The notes under the pieces are model-generated. The model was not told the origin of the DNA. It saw only the letters and a list, made by a program, of their open reading frames with translations, and ran no database searches. From positions 19,603 through 83,602 of the forward strand of contig DASYAU010000048.1 in assembly GCA_036501185.1 (NCBI GenBank): a stretch of DNA of 64,000 nucleotides. Reading direction: 5' to 3'. Made by a program: the position numbers and the translations under genes. This stretch comes from Korobacter sp036501185. Lineage in GTDB: Bacteria > Acidobacteriota > Terriglobia > Terriglobales > Acidobacteriaceae. Positions 51,823 through 61,140 of this stretch are shown here, in pieces; position 1 is the stretch's first letter, and each line of letters begins with the position of its first letter.

Positions 51823-53166
51823 ATGAGAATCGCGACCCGCCTACTATCTGTTCTCCTTTGTGTTGTTCCTTCATTCGCGCAAAAGGCGATAAACCAGCCT
51901 GCGGCGAAAGTGGTGTATATCCGCGCCGGTCACCTGTTCGATGGCACTTCTGAGACGCTGCGCGATAACGTTGTGATTGTGGTAGAAGGCGAACGGATCA
52001 AAGCAGTCGAGGCGGCAACCACATCGATCCCGCAAGGATCTACGGTTATCGATCTTCGCAACGCCACGGTGCTTCCGGGATTGATTGATTGCCATACTCA
52101 CCTCTCGTCCCGGGCGGACCGGTACGACCCGATCAACTATTTCAAGGAAACGCCGTTCACCCAGGGCTTTTCCGGGGTGCGAAACGCGCACGCCACCTTG
52201 CTTGCGGGGTTTACTTCGGTACGCGACGTCGGTTCGCCGCCGTTCGAGGCCGTGGACCTGCGAAATGCCATCAACGATGGGTACATTTCCGGGCCACGCA
52301 TCGTTGCCAGCGGGCCGCCGCTTTCAATCACGGGAGGCCATGGCGACGTGAATGGCTTTTCGCCGGAAACACAGGTGGGAATGTTCCCGGAGCAACGCGG
52401 TTACCAGATCGCCGATGGAGTCGATCAGGTGCGGCAGACCGTGCGCGCACAGGTGAAGTACGGCGTGGACGTGATCAAGATCCTGGCGACAGGCGGCGTG
52501 CTCTCGCAGGGCGACAGTCCGGGAGCTCCGCAGTACACGCTGGAAGAACTGAAAACCGCTGCGGACGAAGCGCATGCTGCGGGACGAAAGATCGCGGCCC
52601 ATGCGCACGGAGCGGAGGGAATCCGCCGTGCGATCCTGGCGGGCATCGATTCAATCGAGCACGCCTCTCTGGCGGACGACCAGGATATTCAACTCGCGAA
52701 GGAACATGGCACGTACTTCGTTATGGACATTTACAACGACGATTACCTGCTGGGGAAGGCGATCGAGTTCGGATTGCCAATGGCGAACGTCGAGAAAGAG
52801 CGGATGGTTGGGCGACTGCAGCGCGAAAACTTCGAGAAGGCGTTCAAGGCAGGCGTGAAGATGGCCTTCGGCACGGATGCGGGAGTCTATCCGCACGGGG
52901 ACAATGCAAAACAGTTCAAGTACATGGTGCAGTTCGGAATGACGCCGGCGGAGGCGATCCGTGCGGCGACCTTCAACGCCGCGGATCTGATCGGGCGCAG
53001 CAAGGATGTCGGGACAATCGAGCCGGGGAAGTATGCCGACATCATTGCGGTGACGGAGAACCCGCTGCAAAACGTGCGCACGTTGGAGAACGTCCAGTTC
53101 GTAATGAAGGGTGGGACAGTTTACAAAGATTTGATTGCGAATACGCCGGTTTACAGGATGGAGTGA
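51823..53166 (+). CDS. Secreted amidohydrolase (imidazolonepropionase/prolidase-like)
   Basis: 447 residues with a signal peptide (MRIATRLLSVLLCVVPSFAQ). Metal-dependent amidohydrolase: GLIDCHTHLSSRADRY gives the HxH pair, TLLAGFTSVRDVGSPPFEAV follows, KYGVDVIKILATGGV has the bridging Lys, AHAHGAEGIRRAILAGIDSIEH supplies two more His, and FGTDAGVYPHGDN the Asp. The group includes secreted Xaa-Pro dipeptidases and other amide hydrolases; the substrate is unknown. The gene lies at the end of a + strand block and is followed by DinB, whose N-terminal region lies 43 bases downstream. Confidence 0.9.
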   Translation: MRIATRLLSVLLCVVPSFAQKAINQPAAKVVYIRAGHLFDGTSETLRDNVVIVVEGERIKAVEAATTSIPQGSTVIDLRNATVLPGLIDCHTHLSSRADRYDPINYFKETPFTQGFSGVRNAHATLLAGFTSVRDVGSPPFEAVDLRNAINDGYISGPRIVASGPPLSITGGHGDVNGFSPETQVGMFPEQRGYQIADGVDQVRQTVRAQVKYGVDVIKILATGGVLSQGDSPGAPQYTLEELKTAADEAHAAGRKIAAHAHGAEGIRRAILAGIDSIEHASLADDQDIQLAKEHGTYFVMDIYNDDYLLGKAIEFGLPMANVEKERMVGRLQRENFEKAFKAGVKMAFGTDAGVYPHGDNAKQFKYMVQFGMTPAEAIRAATFNAADLIGRSKDVGTIEPGKYADIIAVTENPLQNVRTLENVQFVMKGGTVYKDLIANTPVYRME

Positions 53167-53209
53167 CAACGGCCCCGGAACACATAAGGAGCCCGGGTAT
53201 GATCTTTTT

Positions 53210-53731
53210 ATGATTGGACGACCGCACGAATCCGAAGCTGCGCCGTACTACTTCACCTATATCAATCAGATCCAGAGCGACGATCCTCTGCGCGTCATGG
53301 AAGCGCAAGTGGATGAGGTCGAGGAGTTCCTGAAGTCTATTTCCGATGAGAAGTCGCTCTATCGATATGCACCGGAAAAATGGAGCATACGCCAGGTGTG
53401 GAACCACGTAACCGACACGGAGCGTGCATTTGCGTTCCGGGCATTGTGGTTTGCGCGCGGGTTCGACGCGCCTCTGCCGAGTTATGACCAGAACATTGCC
53501 GCAAGCCATGCGGGTGCAGATGCTCTGCCGTGGCGCGTGCACATCGAGGAGTTCCGTGCGGTTCGCTCGGCCACGATTGCGTTATTCCGTAACATGCCCC
53601 CCGAGGCCTGGCCGCGAAGGGGAATCGCGAGCGACAACAAATTCTCAGTTCGTGCGATGGCATACATCATCGCGGGACACGTGGTGTATCACGAGAAGAT
53701 TTTGCGGGAGCGGTATTTGAACGCTTCCTAG
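53210..53731 (+). CDS. DinB-family protein
   Basis: 173 residues from the ATG at 53210; an in-frame upstream start at 53135 would overlap the previous gene. DinB-type four-helix fold: the metal-binding histidines are in SIRQVWNHVTDTERAF, and AYIIAGHVVYHEKILRERY gives the other two. Members bind a metal and include bacillithiol or mycothiol transferases; the function in this species is unknown. The stop shares the palindrome CTAG (53728-53731) with the S4 gene on the other strand, so the two genes overlap tail to tail by four bases. Confidence 0.88.
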   Translation: MIGRPHESEAAPYYFTYINQIQSDDPLRVMEAQVDEVEEFLKSISDEKSLYRYAPEKWSIRQVWNHVTDTERAFAFRALWFARGFDAPLPSYDQNIAASHAGADALPWRVHIEEFRAVRSATIALFRNMPPEAWPRRGIASDNKFSVRAMAYIIAGHVVYHEKILRERYLNAS

Positions 53732-54108
53732 CGCCGTCCGCGAAACTGGATGATGCGGCGGCGGTCGCGCTTTGAGGGGCGGCCGAGGGGCGCGGGCGAA
53801 AATTCACGGTTCAGGCGGCGCTCTTCGGCGACTCTGGCGCGGGCCGCCTTGCTTTGATCGGTTTCACGATAAAGCTTTTGCGCGTCCACCGCCGGGCCGC
53901 GATCTTCGCTCAGGCCGAGAACCTCGACTTCGAAGATGCCGCCTTCGGTTTCGATGCGGAGATGGTCCCCGATGTTGACGTCGCGCGCGGGCTTCACCGG
54001 TTGGCCCTCGGATTGAACGCGTTGAAGCTGGCACGCCTTGGTGGCGAGGGCGCGCGTCTTGAAGAAGCGAGCGGCCCAAAGCCATTTGTCGATGCGCACT
54101 GCGTCCAT
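53728..54108 (-). CDS. S4-domain RNA-binding protein (Hsp15-like)
   Basis: 126 residues. The S4 domain is at the N-terminus (RIDKWLWAARFFKTRALATK to about residue 60), followed by a short linker and a very basic C-terminal tail (RLNREFSPAPLGRPSKRDRR). This matches the HslR/Hsp15 family, which recycles stalled 50S subunits carrying peptidyl-tRNA; a general ribosome-linked role is the safe reading. Start ATG at 54108. Its stop overlaps the DinB stop by four bases. Confidence 0.9.
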   Translation of the reverse strand: MDAVRIDKWLWAARFFKTRALATKACQLQRVQSEGQPVKPARDVNIGDHLRIETEGGIFEVEVLGLSEDRGPAVDAQKLYRETDQSKAARARVAEERRLNREFSPAPLGRPSKRDRRRIIQFRGRR

Positions 54109-54234
54109 GCGTCTATTTTCCTACACTGCGGCAGTTTTCCGGCAAATTGAAGGATCATTTCGCGTTCTCGTCCCGTCTATTGGGGCGCGAGGCGCGCTTT
54201 CGTGCGAAGATATTTAGCTGATCCTACTTCCCGC

Positions 54235-55500
54235 ATGAGTTCTACTCCCGTACACGACGGCCCGACTCCCGGCGCAACCTCCGCGCTCGTTCGCACCGTC
54301 GGAAAAGTTTTCAAGGCATTTCAATACCGCGATTTCCGGCTGATGTGGGTGGGCGCGTGCACGTCGAGCATTGGTACGTGGATGCAGATTGTGGCGCAGG
54401 GCTGGCTGATCTACCGGCTGACGCACTCGCCATTCCTGCTGGCGCTGGACCAGTTCATGGGCGGGATCCCGATTTTTCTGTTGTCGCTGTTGGGCGGCGT
54501 GGTGGCGGATCGCGTGGAGAGGCGCAAGATCCTGCTGATGTCGCAGTACGTCCAGATGGCGAGTGCGACGGTGCTCACGGTCCTGGTTGCGATGGGTATC
54601 GTGCACGTGTGGCAGATCATTTCCCTTTCGTTCGTGTCGGGGCTAGCGCAGTCGTTTGGCGGACCGGCGTATTCGGCGCTGATTCCGCAACTGGTGGAGC
54701 GCGAGGACATGCCGAATGCGATCGCGCTGAACTCCATTCAGTTCAATATGGCGGTGACCGTGGGGCCGGCCCTGGCGGGAATTACGTTGGCGCGGCTGGG
54801 TGAAAAGTGGTGCTTCGGGCTGAATGCCGTGTCGTTCCTGGCACCGGTCATCACGCTGCTGATGATCCGAGCGCGATACAAGCCGGAACCAACCACGCAT
54901 TCGATTTTCGGCAGCTTGCGGGAAGGCATACGTTTCGTTACGAAACGCGAGTCGATGAGCGCGCTGATCGTGCTGGCATTCTTCATGACGCTGCTGGCGA
55001 TGCCGATGCGCACGTACATCCCGGTTTTCGTGAAGGATATTTTCAAGCGAGGTCCGGAAACCTATGGCACGCTGCTCTCGCTGATGGGCGTGGGTTCGAT
55101 CATCGGTTCGATTGCGATTGCCGGGTTCGGCAACCTGCGGAACAAAGGGCGCGTGGCGCTGGTGATGATGATTTGTCTTGGCGCCGGGATCTCAGCGTTT
55201 GCGGTTTCGCGAAGGTTGGGTTTCAGCTACGCGGCCATGATCGTGGTGGGATCGTCGATGATGGTGGTGTTCGCGACGGTGACCTCCTTGGTGCAATTGA
55301 TCTGCACGAACGAGATGCGCGGACGGGTAATGAGCGTGTATAACTGCGCGTTTCGCGGTGGCATACCCATGGGGAACCTGCTGAGCGGCTGGCTGGTACC
55401 GATGTTCGGCGTGACGCTGGTGCTGGGGGTCAATGGCGTGCTGCTGATGTTGCTCGCGCTGTACTTCCTGCTGGTGCAGCGGCGCGTGGCCGCGCTTTAA
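54235..55500 (+). CDS. MFS transporter (EntS-like)
   Basis: 421 residues from the ATG at 54235 (an in-frame ATG at 54202 gives 11 more residues). Eleven or twelve hydrophobic segments are visible. The opening FKAFQYRDFRLMWVGACTSSIGTWMQIVAQGWLIYRL is the MFS_3 (EntS/ enterobactin-exporter-like) signature, followed by GGVVADRVERRKILL in the first cytoplasmic loop. It probably exports a small molecule; the substrate is unknown. The stop is part of the palindrome TTAA (55497-55500), shared with the stop of the glycosyltransferase gene on the other strand. Confidence 0.92.
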   Translation: MSSTPVHDGPTPGATSALVRTVGKVFKAFQYRDFRLMWVGACTSSIGTWMQIVAQGWLIYRLTHSPFLLALDQFMGGIPIFLLSLLGGVVADRVERRKILLMSQYVQMASATVLTVLVAMGIVHVWQIISLSFVSGLAQSFGGPAYSALIPQLVEREDMPNAIALNSIQFNMAVTVGPALAGITLARLGEKWCFGLNAVSFLAPVITLLMIRARYKPEPTTHSIFGSLREGIRFVTKRESMSALIVLAFFMTLLAMPMRTYIPVFVKDIFKRGPETYGTLLSLMGVGSIIGSIAIAGFGNLRNKGRVALVMMICLGAGISAFAVSRRLGFSYAAMIVVGSSMMVVFATVTSLVQLICTNEMRGRVMSVYNCAFRGGIPMGNLLSGWLVPMFGVTLVLGVNGVLLMLLALYFLLVQRRVAAL

Positions 55501-56915
55501 CGAGCGTACAGCCGTAGTGCAATTCCTGAAAAATCTTTTTCCATCCGCGGCGTATAGCCGTTTGGAAGGGCATTGAGCATCTGAGCGCCTTCGGATCGAT
55601 TGCCGTAAAGCACGACCCAGATGCGCGGGTTGCTGAGGCCGCGGACCATCTGCTCAGGGTGTGCGATGTCATAAACGTCTTCCTTAAGATCGCCGCCGAT
55701 GACATTAGGAGCAGCGATCTGGAGTTCGGCGGGCCCAGTGCGCTGATGGTAATAGTCAAATGGATTGCGCGCGTACGGCGGGTAAAAGGCGATGGCGTCG
55801 CCGGAATGGTAGGAGGAGACCACGTACTGGTTGAGGGCGCGCCAGTCTTCACGCGGCTTCTTGTACCCGGCGACGTCAGTGATTAGCGATGCCACGACGA
55901 GAATTCCCACCAGGCCCCAACCTGCGTATCGCGGTAAGAAACTGGCGCCTAGAGCGCAGAGCAGAAGAAGCGCGGGCAGACAGATCAGCAGGTACTTGTA
56001 CGAGAAAATGTTGTGGTGCAGCGAGGCGAGGAATGTGATCGCAATGGGAAGCAGAAGCCAACTCAGCAGGAAAACGTTGAGGGAGCGACTTTGTTGGCTG
56101 AGCGCCCAGAGTCCCGCGATGAACAGGATGAGTGAAATGATCAGCTTCGCACCGCTTCCAATGAAGAATTGAAAAAGCTTCCAGAACGAACTGGCGCCGA
56201 CGGGCGAGAGCCAATACAGATCCATCGTCTGGCCGCGGAATAAGACGAAGAACATAGCGGGTGAGATCAGAATCCCGAACGCGAAGAAGGCAATCAAAGT
56301 TCGCTGCCAATCGAGGGATGCGCGAGTACGCGCGAAGAGCGCGAGGAAGAAGGCCGCAAAGACCAGTGCGGCAAAAAAGTGGGAGTAGACGGCGAGCGTA
56401 GCGAAGAGGACAAAGAGCGTCCAGTCGAGCCAAGCGGAAGTTCCGAGCGCCCTCAGTAAATATTCGGCGGCGAGCAGCACGAAGAAAATCACCATCGGGT
56501 AGCTGCGCGCTTCCTGCGAATACTCGAGGTGCGCAGGGTTGACGGCGAGGAGCAGAGCGGCGACGAGCCCGACGTTCGCGTTGAAGAGGCGGCGCGCAAG
56601 CCGGTAAATGGCCGGGACGGCCAGTGTTCCGAAGATCGCCGACGGCAGGCGCAGCATGAATTCGTTTGTCCCCAGGTGCAGCCACGCGCGCTGGAGGGCG
56701 TAGTAGGCGGTCATATTAGCCTCGTGCGCCCACCAAGCACTTAGGAATTCGCGCCATGGAAGGCGGCAAAGCGAATAGGAGGCGGCTTCGTCGAGCCAAA
56801 GGCTTTTGTGGCCCAAGAACGCGAGACGCAACGTGAAGGCAGCGATCGTCAAGAAGATGATCGTGAGGCGTTCCCGCGAAGTTGCCTGGTTGTCTTGCGC
56901 CACGGGCATGCGCAT
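55497..56915 (-). CDS. Membrane glycosyltransferase (ArnT/GT39/GT83-like)
   Basis: 472 residues from the ATG at 56915 (a second ATG at 56909). Ten or more hydrophobic segments. The first luminal loop carries LGHKSLWLDEAASYSLCRLP with the Asp-Glu pair that is typical of polyprenyl-phosphate-sugar glycosyltransferases, and a periplasmic tail of about 120 residues (KKPREDWRALNQYVVSSYHS) follows the last helix. It would move a sugar from a lipid carrier to an outer acceptor such as lipid A, protein or polysaccharide; the sugar is unknown. Tail-to-tail 4-base overlap with the MFS gene. Confidence 0.85.
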   Translation of the reverse strand: MRMPVAQDNQATSRERLTIIFLTIAAFTLRLAFLGHKSLWLDEAASYSLCRLPWREFLSAWWAHEANMTAYYALQRAWLHLGTNEFMLRLPSAIFGTLAVPAIYRLARRLFNANVGLVAALLLAVNPAHLEYSQEARSYPMVIFFVLLAAEYLLRALGTSAWLDWTLFVLFATLAVYSHFFAALVFAAFFLALFARTRASLDWQRTLIAFFAFGILISPAMFFVLFRGQTMDLYWLSPVGASSFWKLFQFFIGSGAKLIISLILFIAGLWALSQQSRSLNVFLLSWLLLPIAITFLASLHHNIFSYKYLLICLPALLLLCALGASFLPRYAGWGLVGILVVASLITDVAGYKKPREDWRALNQYVVSSYHSGDAIAFYPPYARNPFDYYHQRTGPAELQIAAPNVIGGDLKEDVYDIAHPEQMVRGLSNPRIWVVLYGNRSEGAQMLNALPNGYTPRMEKDFSGIALRLYAR

Positions 56916-57075
56916 ACAGCTTACAGGGACTCCGTCTCGGGATGTCTCATCTGGGGAACAACTCACCAAAGTTTTGCACAAAGTGTGGTAGCAGCTCTCG
57001 TTCTTGCGTCCCGCAAAGCCAACAGTGACGTTGGGGCTGCCCTCTAACCGGATAACAGCTTCGGTGGGAGGGAGC

Positions 57076-57633
57076 ATGGATCCGAAAATGCTTGTAGTGA
57101 TCGTGGTCGTGATTGTCGCGATCATAGTGATTGTGGCGGCAGTGGTGACGCAACGGAAGAAGGCGGCGCTTCGTCAGCGATTCGGGCCCGAATACGATCG
57201 TGCGTTACGGGAACGCGGTTCGGAACGCGAGGCGCAGAACGTGTTGGCGGAACGTGAGAAGCGGGTCTCAAAGTTCAACATTCGTGCGTTGAGCGAACAA
57301 GAGCGTGCGGAGTACGCCGAGCGCTGGCGGGTGGTGCAGTCGCGATTCGTCGACGATCCGCGCGGCGCTGTGATTGATGCTGACGAGAGCGTGGCGGCGT
57401 TGATGGGTGCGCGTGGATATCCGATGGCGGATTTCGATCAGCGGGCCGCCGATTTGTCAGTGGATCATCCGCGGGTGGTGGATAACTATCGTAAGGCGCA
57501 CGCGATTGCAGTCCGGCATCGCGAGGGCAAAGCGAGTACCGAAGACCTGCGGCAGGCAATGATTCATTACCGGTCGCTTTTTGAAGACCTTTTGGACGGG
57601 CGCAAGTCCGGGGATGTGAGGGAGGTAGCATAA
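57076..57633 (+). CDS. Membrane-anchored protein, paralogue of the next gene
   Basis: 185 residues from the ATG at 57076, with a GGGAGGGAG ribosome site. One N-terminal transmembrane helix (MLVVIVVVIVAIIVIVAAVV) and a basic stretch, then a domain of about 100 residues: FNIRALSEQERAEYAERWRV, QSRFVDDPRGAVIDADESVA, RGYPMADFDQRAADLSVDHP and STEDLRQAMIHYRSLFEDLL. The same pattern is in the next gene, which begins directly at its stop (TAA, then ATG). No family is named for this, and no catalytic site is seen. I infer a helical scaffold or regulator. Confidence 0.72.
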   Translation: MDPKMLVVIVVVIVAIIVIVAAVVTQRKKAALRQRFGPEYDRALRERGSEREAQNVLAEREKRVSKFNIRALSEQERAEYAERWRVVQSRFVDDPRGAVIDADESVAALMGARGYPMADFDQRAADLSVDHPRVVDNYRKAHAIAVRHREGKASTEDLRQAMIHYRSLFEDLLDGRKSGDVREVA

Positions 57634-58119
57634 ATGGCGGAGTTGAAGCGTAAAGACGAAGAACTGACCACGGCCGACCTGGCGGGTACTAACCGCGTGG
57701 AAGAAGAGCGGCGTCCGCAATTGGTGCGCGACGAAGGAGAGCCTGCGGAAAACGAGCGAATGGCCGATGACAATATTGCACGCCAGGATGCGGTTGGCGG
57801 CTACGACCGGGCGCGCACGGGGAACGTAGAGCGAATTGATAACGCACGTCCGACGGCATTGTTCTCGGAGAACGAAGTGGGCGACTTCCGCAACCGGTGG
57901 AGCAACATCCAGACCGGATTTGTTGATGAGCCACGCAAGGCCGTGGAAGATGCCGATAACCTTGTGGCATCGCTGATGAAGAAGCTGGCCGAAGGTTTCG
58001 CCAACGAGCGCTCCGGACTGGAGAAGCAGTGGGACCGCGGCGATAACGTTTCGACCGAAGATTTGCGGGTGGCGTTGCAGCGGTATCGTTCGTTCTTTGA
58101 TCGGCTACTGAAAGTTTAA
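57634..58119 (+). CDS. Soluble paralogue of the preceding protein
   Basis: 161 residues, starting at the base after the previous stop. The first 75 residues are charged and likely disordered (ELKRKDEELTTADLAGTNRV, then many Glu/Asp/Asn). From about 76 the domain of the previous protein returns: FRNRWSNIQTGFVDEPRKAV, EDADNLVASLMKKLAEGF and STEDLRVALQRYRSFFDRLL. It has no signal or membrane helix, so the pair is one anchored and one soluble form. Their coupling suggests they work together. Function unknown. Confidence 0.7.
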   Translation: MAELKRKDEELTTADLAGTNRVEEERRPQLVRDEGEPAENERMADDNIARQDAVGGYDRARTGNVERIDNARPTALFSENEVGDFRNRWSNIQTGFVDEPRKAVEDADNLVASLMKKLAEGFANERSGLEKQWDRGDNVSTEDLRVALQRYRSFFDRLLKV

Positions 58120-58138
58120 CGAATACGTAATTGAGCGG

Positions 58139-58173
58139 ATGGACGCGCGATCAATGCGCGTCCATTTTCTTTT
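58139..58173 (+). terminator. Intrinsic terminator after the paralogous pair
   Basis: ATGGACGCGC (58139-58148) pairs with GCGCGTCCAT (58156-58165) around a 7-base loop and is followed by TTTCTTTT. It overlaps the end of the GNAT gene on the other strand, so it may serve both directions. Confidence 0.8.
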
Positions 58174-58774
58174 GCAACTCAGCTTTCACGTTTGGCCACT
58201 CGGCGGCGATGATCGAGAAACGGGCCGAGTCGCGGGGAGTGAAGTCGGCAGCCATGCGATGCGCGCGGAGGATGCCATCAAATTTCCCGCCTATGCGCGC
58301 GATGGCGGCGCGGGAGCGCTCGTTACGGGCGTCGGTATGGAGGACCACGCGAAGGAGATGCCACTGCTCGAAGGCGTGGCCGAGCATGAGCAGCTTCGCC
58401 TCGGTGTTAATCACCGTACGGATTGCGGATGGCGAATACCAGGTGTATCCAATCTCGCAGACGTCGGGAGTGGCGCGGCCATGAAGGGTATGGCCAGCGG
58501 GCCATGCGAAATTTTCGAGATCGAAGAAACGGGTGCTGCCGACGAGAAGATTGTCGGACTTACGAATGACCGCGAATGGCACGGCTTTGCCGGCGTTGCG
58601 CAATGCGATCGCGGTGTCGATGTACTTCACGGCAGCTTCCCGAGTCGTAGGAACTGGACTCCACGTGTAGAGATCGCCGGCGCCGGCGGATGCGGCGACC
58701 AAGGCTTCAGCGTGCGACAGTTGCAGTGGTTCGAGGCGGACGTGGCGGCCGTCAAGAGTTGGGAGAAATTCCAT
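58151..58774 (-). CDS. GNAT acetyltransferase (RimJ/RimL type)
   Basis: 207 residues from the ATG at 58774; a TTG two codons upstream is also in frame. The start EFLPTLDGRHVRLEPLQLSH and the RIGGKFDGILRAHRM end match N-acetyltransferases of the RimL-like group. The acetyl-CoA region is around LHTDARNERSRAAIARIGG. Substrate unknown: often an alanine/serine N-terminus or an antibiotic. It begins right after the ppa stop on the same strand (the ppa TGA lies at 58777-58779), so the two are likely co-transcribed. Its last codons lie in the terminator of the convergent paralogous pair. Confidence 0.85.
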   Translation of the reverse strand: MEFLPTLDGRHVRLEPLQLSHAEALVAASAGAGDLYTWSPVPTTREAAVKYIDTAIALRNAGKAVPFAVIRKSDNLLVGSTRFFDLENFAWPAGHTLHGRATPDVCEIGYTWYSPSAIRTVINTEAKLLMLGHAFEQWHLLRVVLHTDARNERSRAAIARIGGKFDGILRAHRMAADFTPRDSARFSIIAAEWPNVKAELQKKMDAH

Positions 58775-58776
58775 TA

Positions 58777-59331
58777 TCAAAGGCTCGCTTTGCTGAAGCC
58801 TTTGCGGCGCTGTTTGCTATAGCGATGCAGCGCGTCTTCAATGATGGGATAGGCGGCTTCGGCGTGCTGGATCGCGTCTACTTCAACTTCTTTGCCTTCG
58901 AGGACTTTGTAGTCCTGGAAAAAGCGACGAAGCATTTGTAGTCGGTGCGGCGGCATCTCCTCGGCTTCTTTGTAAGAGTTGAATTCGGGATCCTTGGTGG
59001 CCACCGCGATGATCTTCTGGTCGGGCTTGCCGCTGTCCATCATCGTCATGAGGCCAATCGTGCGGGCCTGGATGATGGTCAACGGCACCACGGGCTCCTG
59101 GCACAGCACGAGGATGTCGAGCGGGTCGTCATCTTCGGCGAGCGTCTGCGGGATGAATCCGTAGTTCGCTGGATAGTACGCGGCCGAGTAAAGGATTCGG
59201 TCGAGCTTGATCAAACCACTCTGTTTGTCGAGCTCGTACTTCACGCTCGAGCCGAAAGGGATTTCGATGACGGCATTGCACTCGTGGGGTACGTGTTCGC
59301 CGGGGCTGATGTCGTGCCAGGGATGGATCAT
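58777..59331 (-). CDS. ppa: Inorganic pyrophosphatase
   Basis: 184 residues from the ATG at 59331, chosen because the family starts here (MIHPWHDISPGEHVPHECNA); the frame stays open upstream but without homology. Family I signature: ILYSAAYYPANYGFIPQTLAEDDDPLDILVL, with the metal-binding DDDPLD, and MPPHRLQMLRRFFQDYK. It hydrolyses pyrophosphate to phosphate and drives biosynthesis. It is divergent from murJ with about 100 bases between the starts, which must hold both promoters. Confidence 0.95.
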   Translation of the reverse strand: MIHPWHDISPGEHVPHECNAVIEIPFGSSVKYELDKQSGLIKLDRILYSAAYYPANYGFIPQTLAEDDDPLDILVLCQEPVVPLTIIQARTIGLMTMMDSGKPDQKIIAVATKDPEFNSYKEAEEMPPHRLQMLRRFFQDYKVLEGKEVEVDAIQHAEAAYPIIEDALHRYSKQRRKGFSKASL

Positions 59332-59431
59332 TAAAATTTCGCACTTTCTATGACGTCGGGGCCGTAGGTCGATTTTATCAGTGAGATGCGTGCGGATGCG
59401 GCTCTGACGATGCCATGTAGAATCGGCAGTA

Positions 59432-61066
59432 ATGTCGGCTCCATCCAGCAGCTTTTTCAGTCGCGCGGCGCGGGCGTTGCGGCCCTCGCACCAGCATTCG
59501 GCGTTTTCGGCGACGTTGCTACTGATGGGGGCGGTCATGCTCTCGCGGGTAATCGGTTATGCGCGGGAGATATACATTGCCGCCGTTTTCGGCGTGACGG
59601 GAATGACGGACGCGTACAACGCTGCCTTCACCCTGCCGGACTGGCTGAACTACATGCTGGCGGGCGGTACGGCATCGATCACCTTTATTTCGATCTACAC
59701 GCGCTATCTTTCGCAGGACCGCGAAGAGGATGCACGCAAGACGTTCTCGGCCATTATCACGATCATCGTATCGGTCCTACTGGTTCTGATCGTGGTCGCG
59801 GAGATCTACGCAACCCAGTTCACCAGTTGGTATTTTCGCGGGTTCACACCGCAGCAGGTGGAATTGTGCGCGCGGTTGACGCGCATCCTGCTTCCGGCAC
59901 AGATCTTCTTTTATGTCGGCGGTGTAGTTTCGGCGGTATTACTTTCTCGGCGGTTGTTCCTGCTGCCGGCGTTTGGTCCGCTGCTCTACAACCTCTTTAT
60001 CATTCTTGGCGGCGTGGTTGGCGCAAGGCGGTTCGGCCTGGCGTCGCTGGCGATCGGAGCGCTGGTGGGCAGTTTCGCCGGGCCGTTCCTGGTGAACGCG
60101 ATCGGCGCAGCGAAGACGAAGATCGGCTTCCGCCTCAATTACGATTTTCGCGATGAAGGCTTTCGCGAATGGATCAAACTCTCCGTTCCGCTGATGCTGG
60201 GCGTGTCCCTGGTTACGGCAGATGATTGGATCTCGCGCTTCTTTGCCAGCCATGACGTGGGTGGCATCACGCATTTGAACTACGCGAAACGACTGTTCGC
60301 GGTTCCTATCGCGGTGCTGGGGCAGGCGACCGGACAGGCGTCCCTTCCGTTCTTCGCACGCCTGTTCAGCGAAGGCAAACTGAAGGAATTCGCGCGCCAG
60401 GTAAGCGATTCGGTTTATCGACTGGGGGCGACCTCATTGCTGCTCACTGCGTGGATGATGGCCGCCGCTCTGCCCGTGATGGATCTGGCGTACCGGCGCG
60501 GACATTTCCATTTTGCTGATTCGCAAGTGACGGCCGTGTATTTCTTCTGGTTCGCCCTTTCATTGGCGTTGTGGTCGGCGCAAGCACTCTATGCTCGGGC
60601 TTTTTACGCCGCCGCCGATACGCTTACACCGATGATTTCAAGCACGCTGATTACGGCGGCCTCCATCCCGATCTATGGCTTTCTGTATCACCATAACGGG
60701 GTGGTCGGGCTGGCACAGGCGTCAGATATTGGGATCCTACTGAACACGCTGGCCATGGTGGTGCTGCTCGATCGCATGAAGTTGGTGCGAGTAGCGGAGC
60801 TGAACTGGACTGAGATGACAAAAGCGTGTGCGACGGCAGCTGCCGCAGGATTTGCGGCGTGGTACGCATCGCGGATTGTGCCGGTGGCGGCTTCGCGGAG
60901 GGATGATCTTTGTTCGCTAGGTATTGCGACGGCGGTGTGGGCGCTGGTGGCGTGGGTCGGACTAAAGATAACCCGTTCGGAGTTGCCGGCGGCGTTGCGT
61001 CGGAAGAAGCAGCGCGAGCCAGCAACGGAGATCGCGGAGCAGACCAGCGGGGGAGTGGAGCCGTAG
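59432..61066 (+). CDS. murJ: Lipid II flippase MurJ (MviN family)
   Basis: 544 residues, about 14 hydrophobic helices, as in MurJ. Conserved sequence in helix 1-2 (LMGAVMLSRVIGYAREIYIA), AYNAAFTLPDWLNYMLAGG, the VELCARLTRILLPAQIFFY block, and the second half LMLGVSLVTADDWISRFFAS. It moves lipid II from the cytoplasmic to the periplasmic face for peptidoglycan synthesis. Its start has a TAGAAT at 59418-59423 eight bases before the ATG and no ribosome site, so the leader may be very short. It is followed by a small - strand gene. Confidence 0.93.
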   Translation: MSAPSSSFFSRAARALRPSHQHSAFSATLLLMGAVMLSRVIGYAREIYIAAVFGVTGMTDAYNAAFTLPDWLNYMLAGGTASITFISIYTRYLSQDREEDARKTFSAIITIIVSVLLVLIVVAEIYATQFTSWYFRGFTPQQVELCARLTRILLPAQIFFYVGGVVSAVLLSRRLFLLPAFGPLLYNLFIILGGVVGARRFGLASLAIGALVGSFAGPFLVNAIGAAKTKIGFRLNYDFRDEGFREWIKLSVPLMLGVSLVTADDWISRFFASHDVGGITHLNYAKRLFAVPIAVLGQATGQASLPFFARLFSEGKLKEFARQVSDSVYRLGATSLLLTAWMMAAALPVMDLAYRRGHFHFADSQVTAVYFFWFALSLALWSAQALYARAFYAAADTLTPMISSTLITAASIPIYGFLYHHNGVVGLAQASDIGILLNTLAMVVLLDRMKLVRVAELNWTEMTKACATAAAAGFAAWYASRIVPVAASRRDDLCSLGIATAVWALVAWVGLKITRSELPAALRRKKQREPATEIAEQTSGGVEP

Positions 61067-61140
61067 GAACGCGGCGCAAAGCGGTATAGCGCTAGTCGAA
61101 GAGCGGGGCCGGCTGAAGCCTTTCCGCTGATACAACCCAC

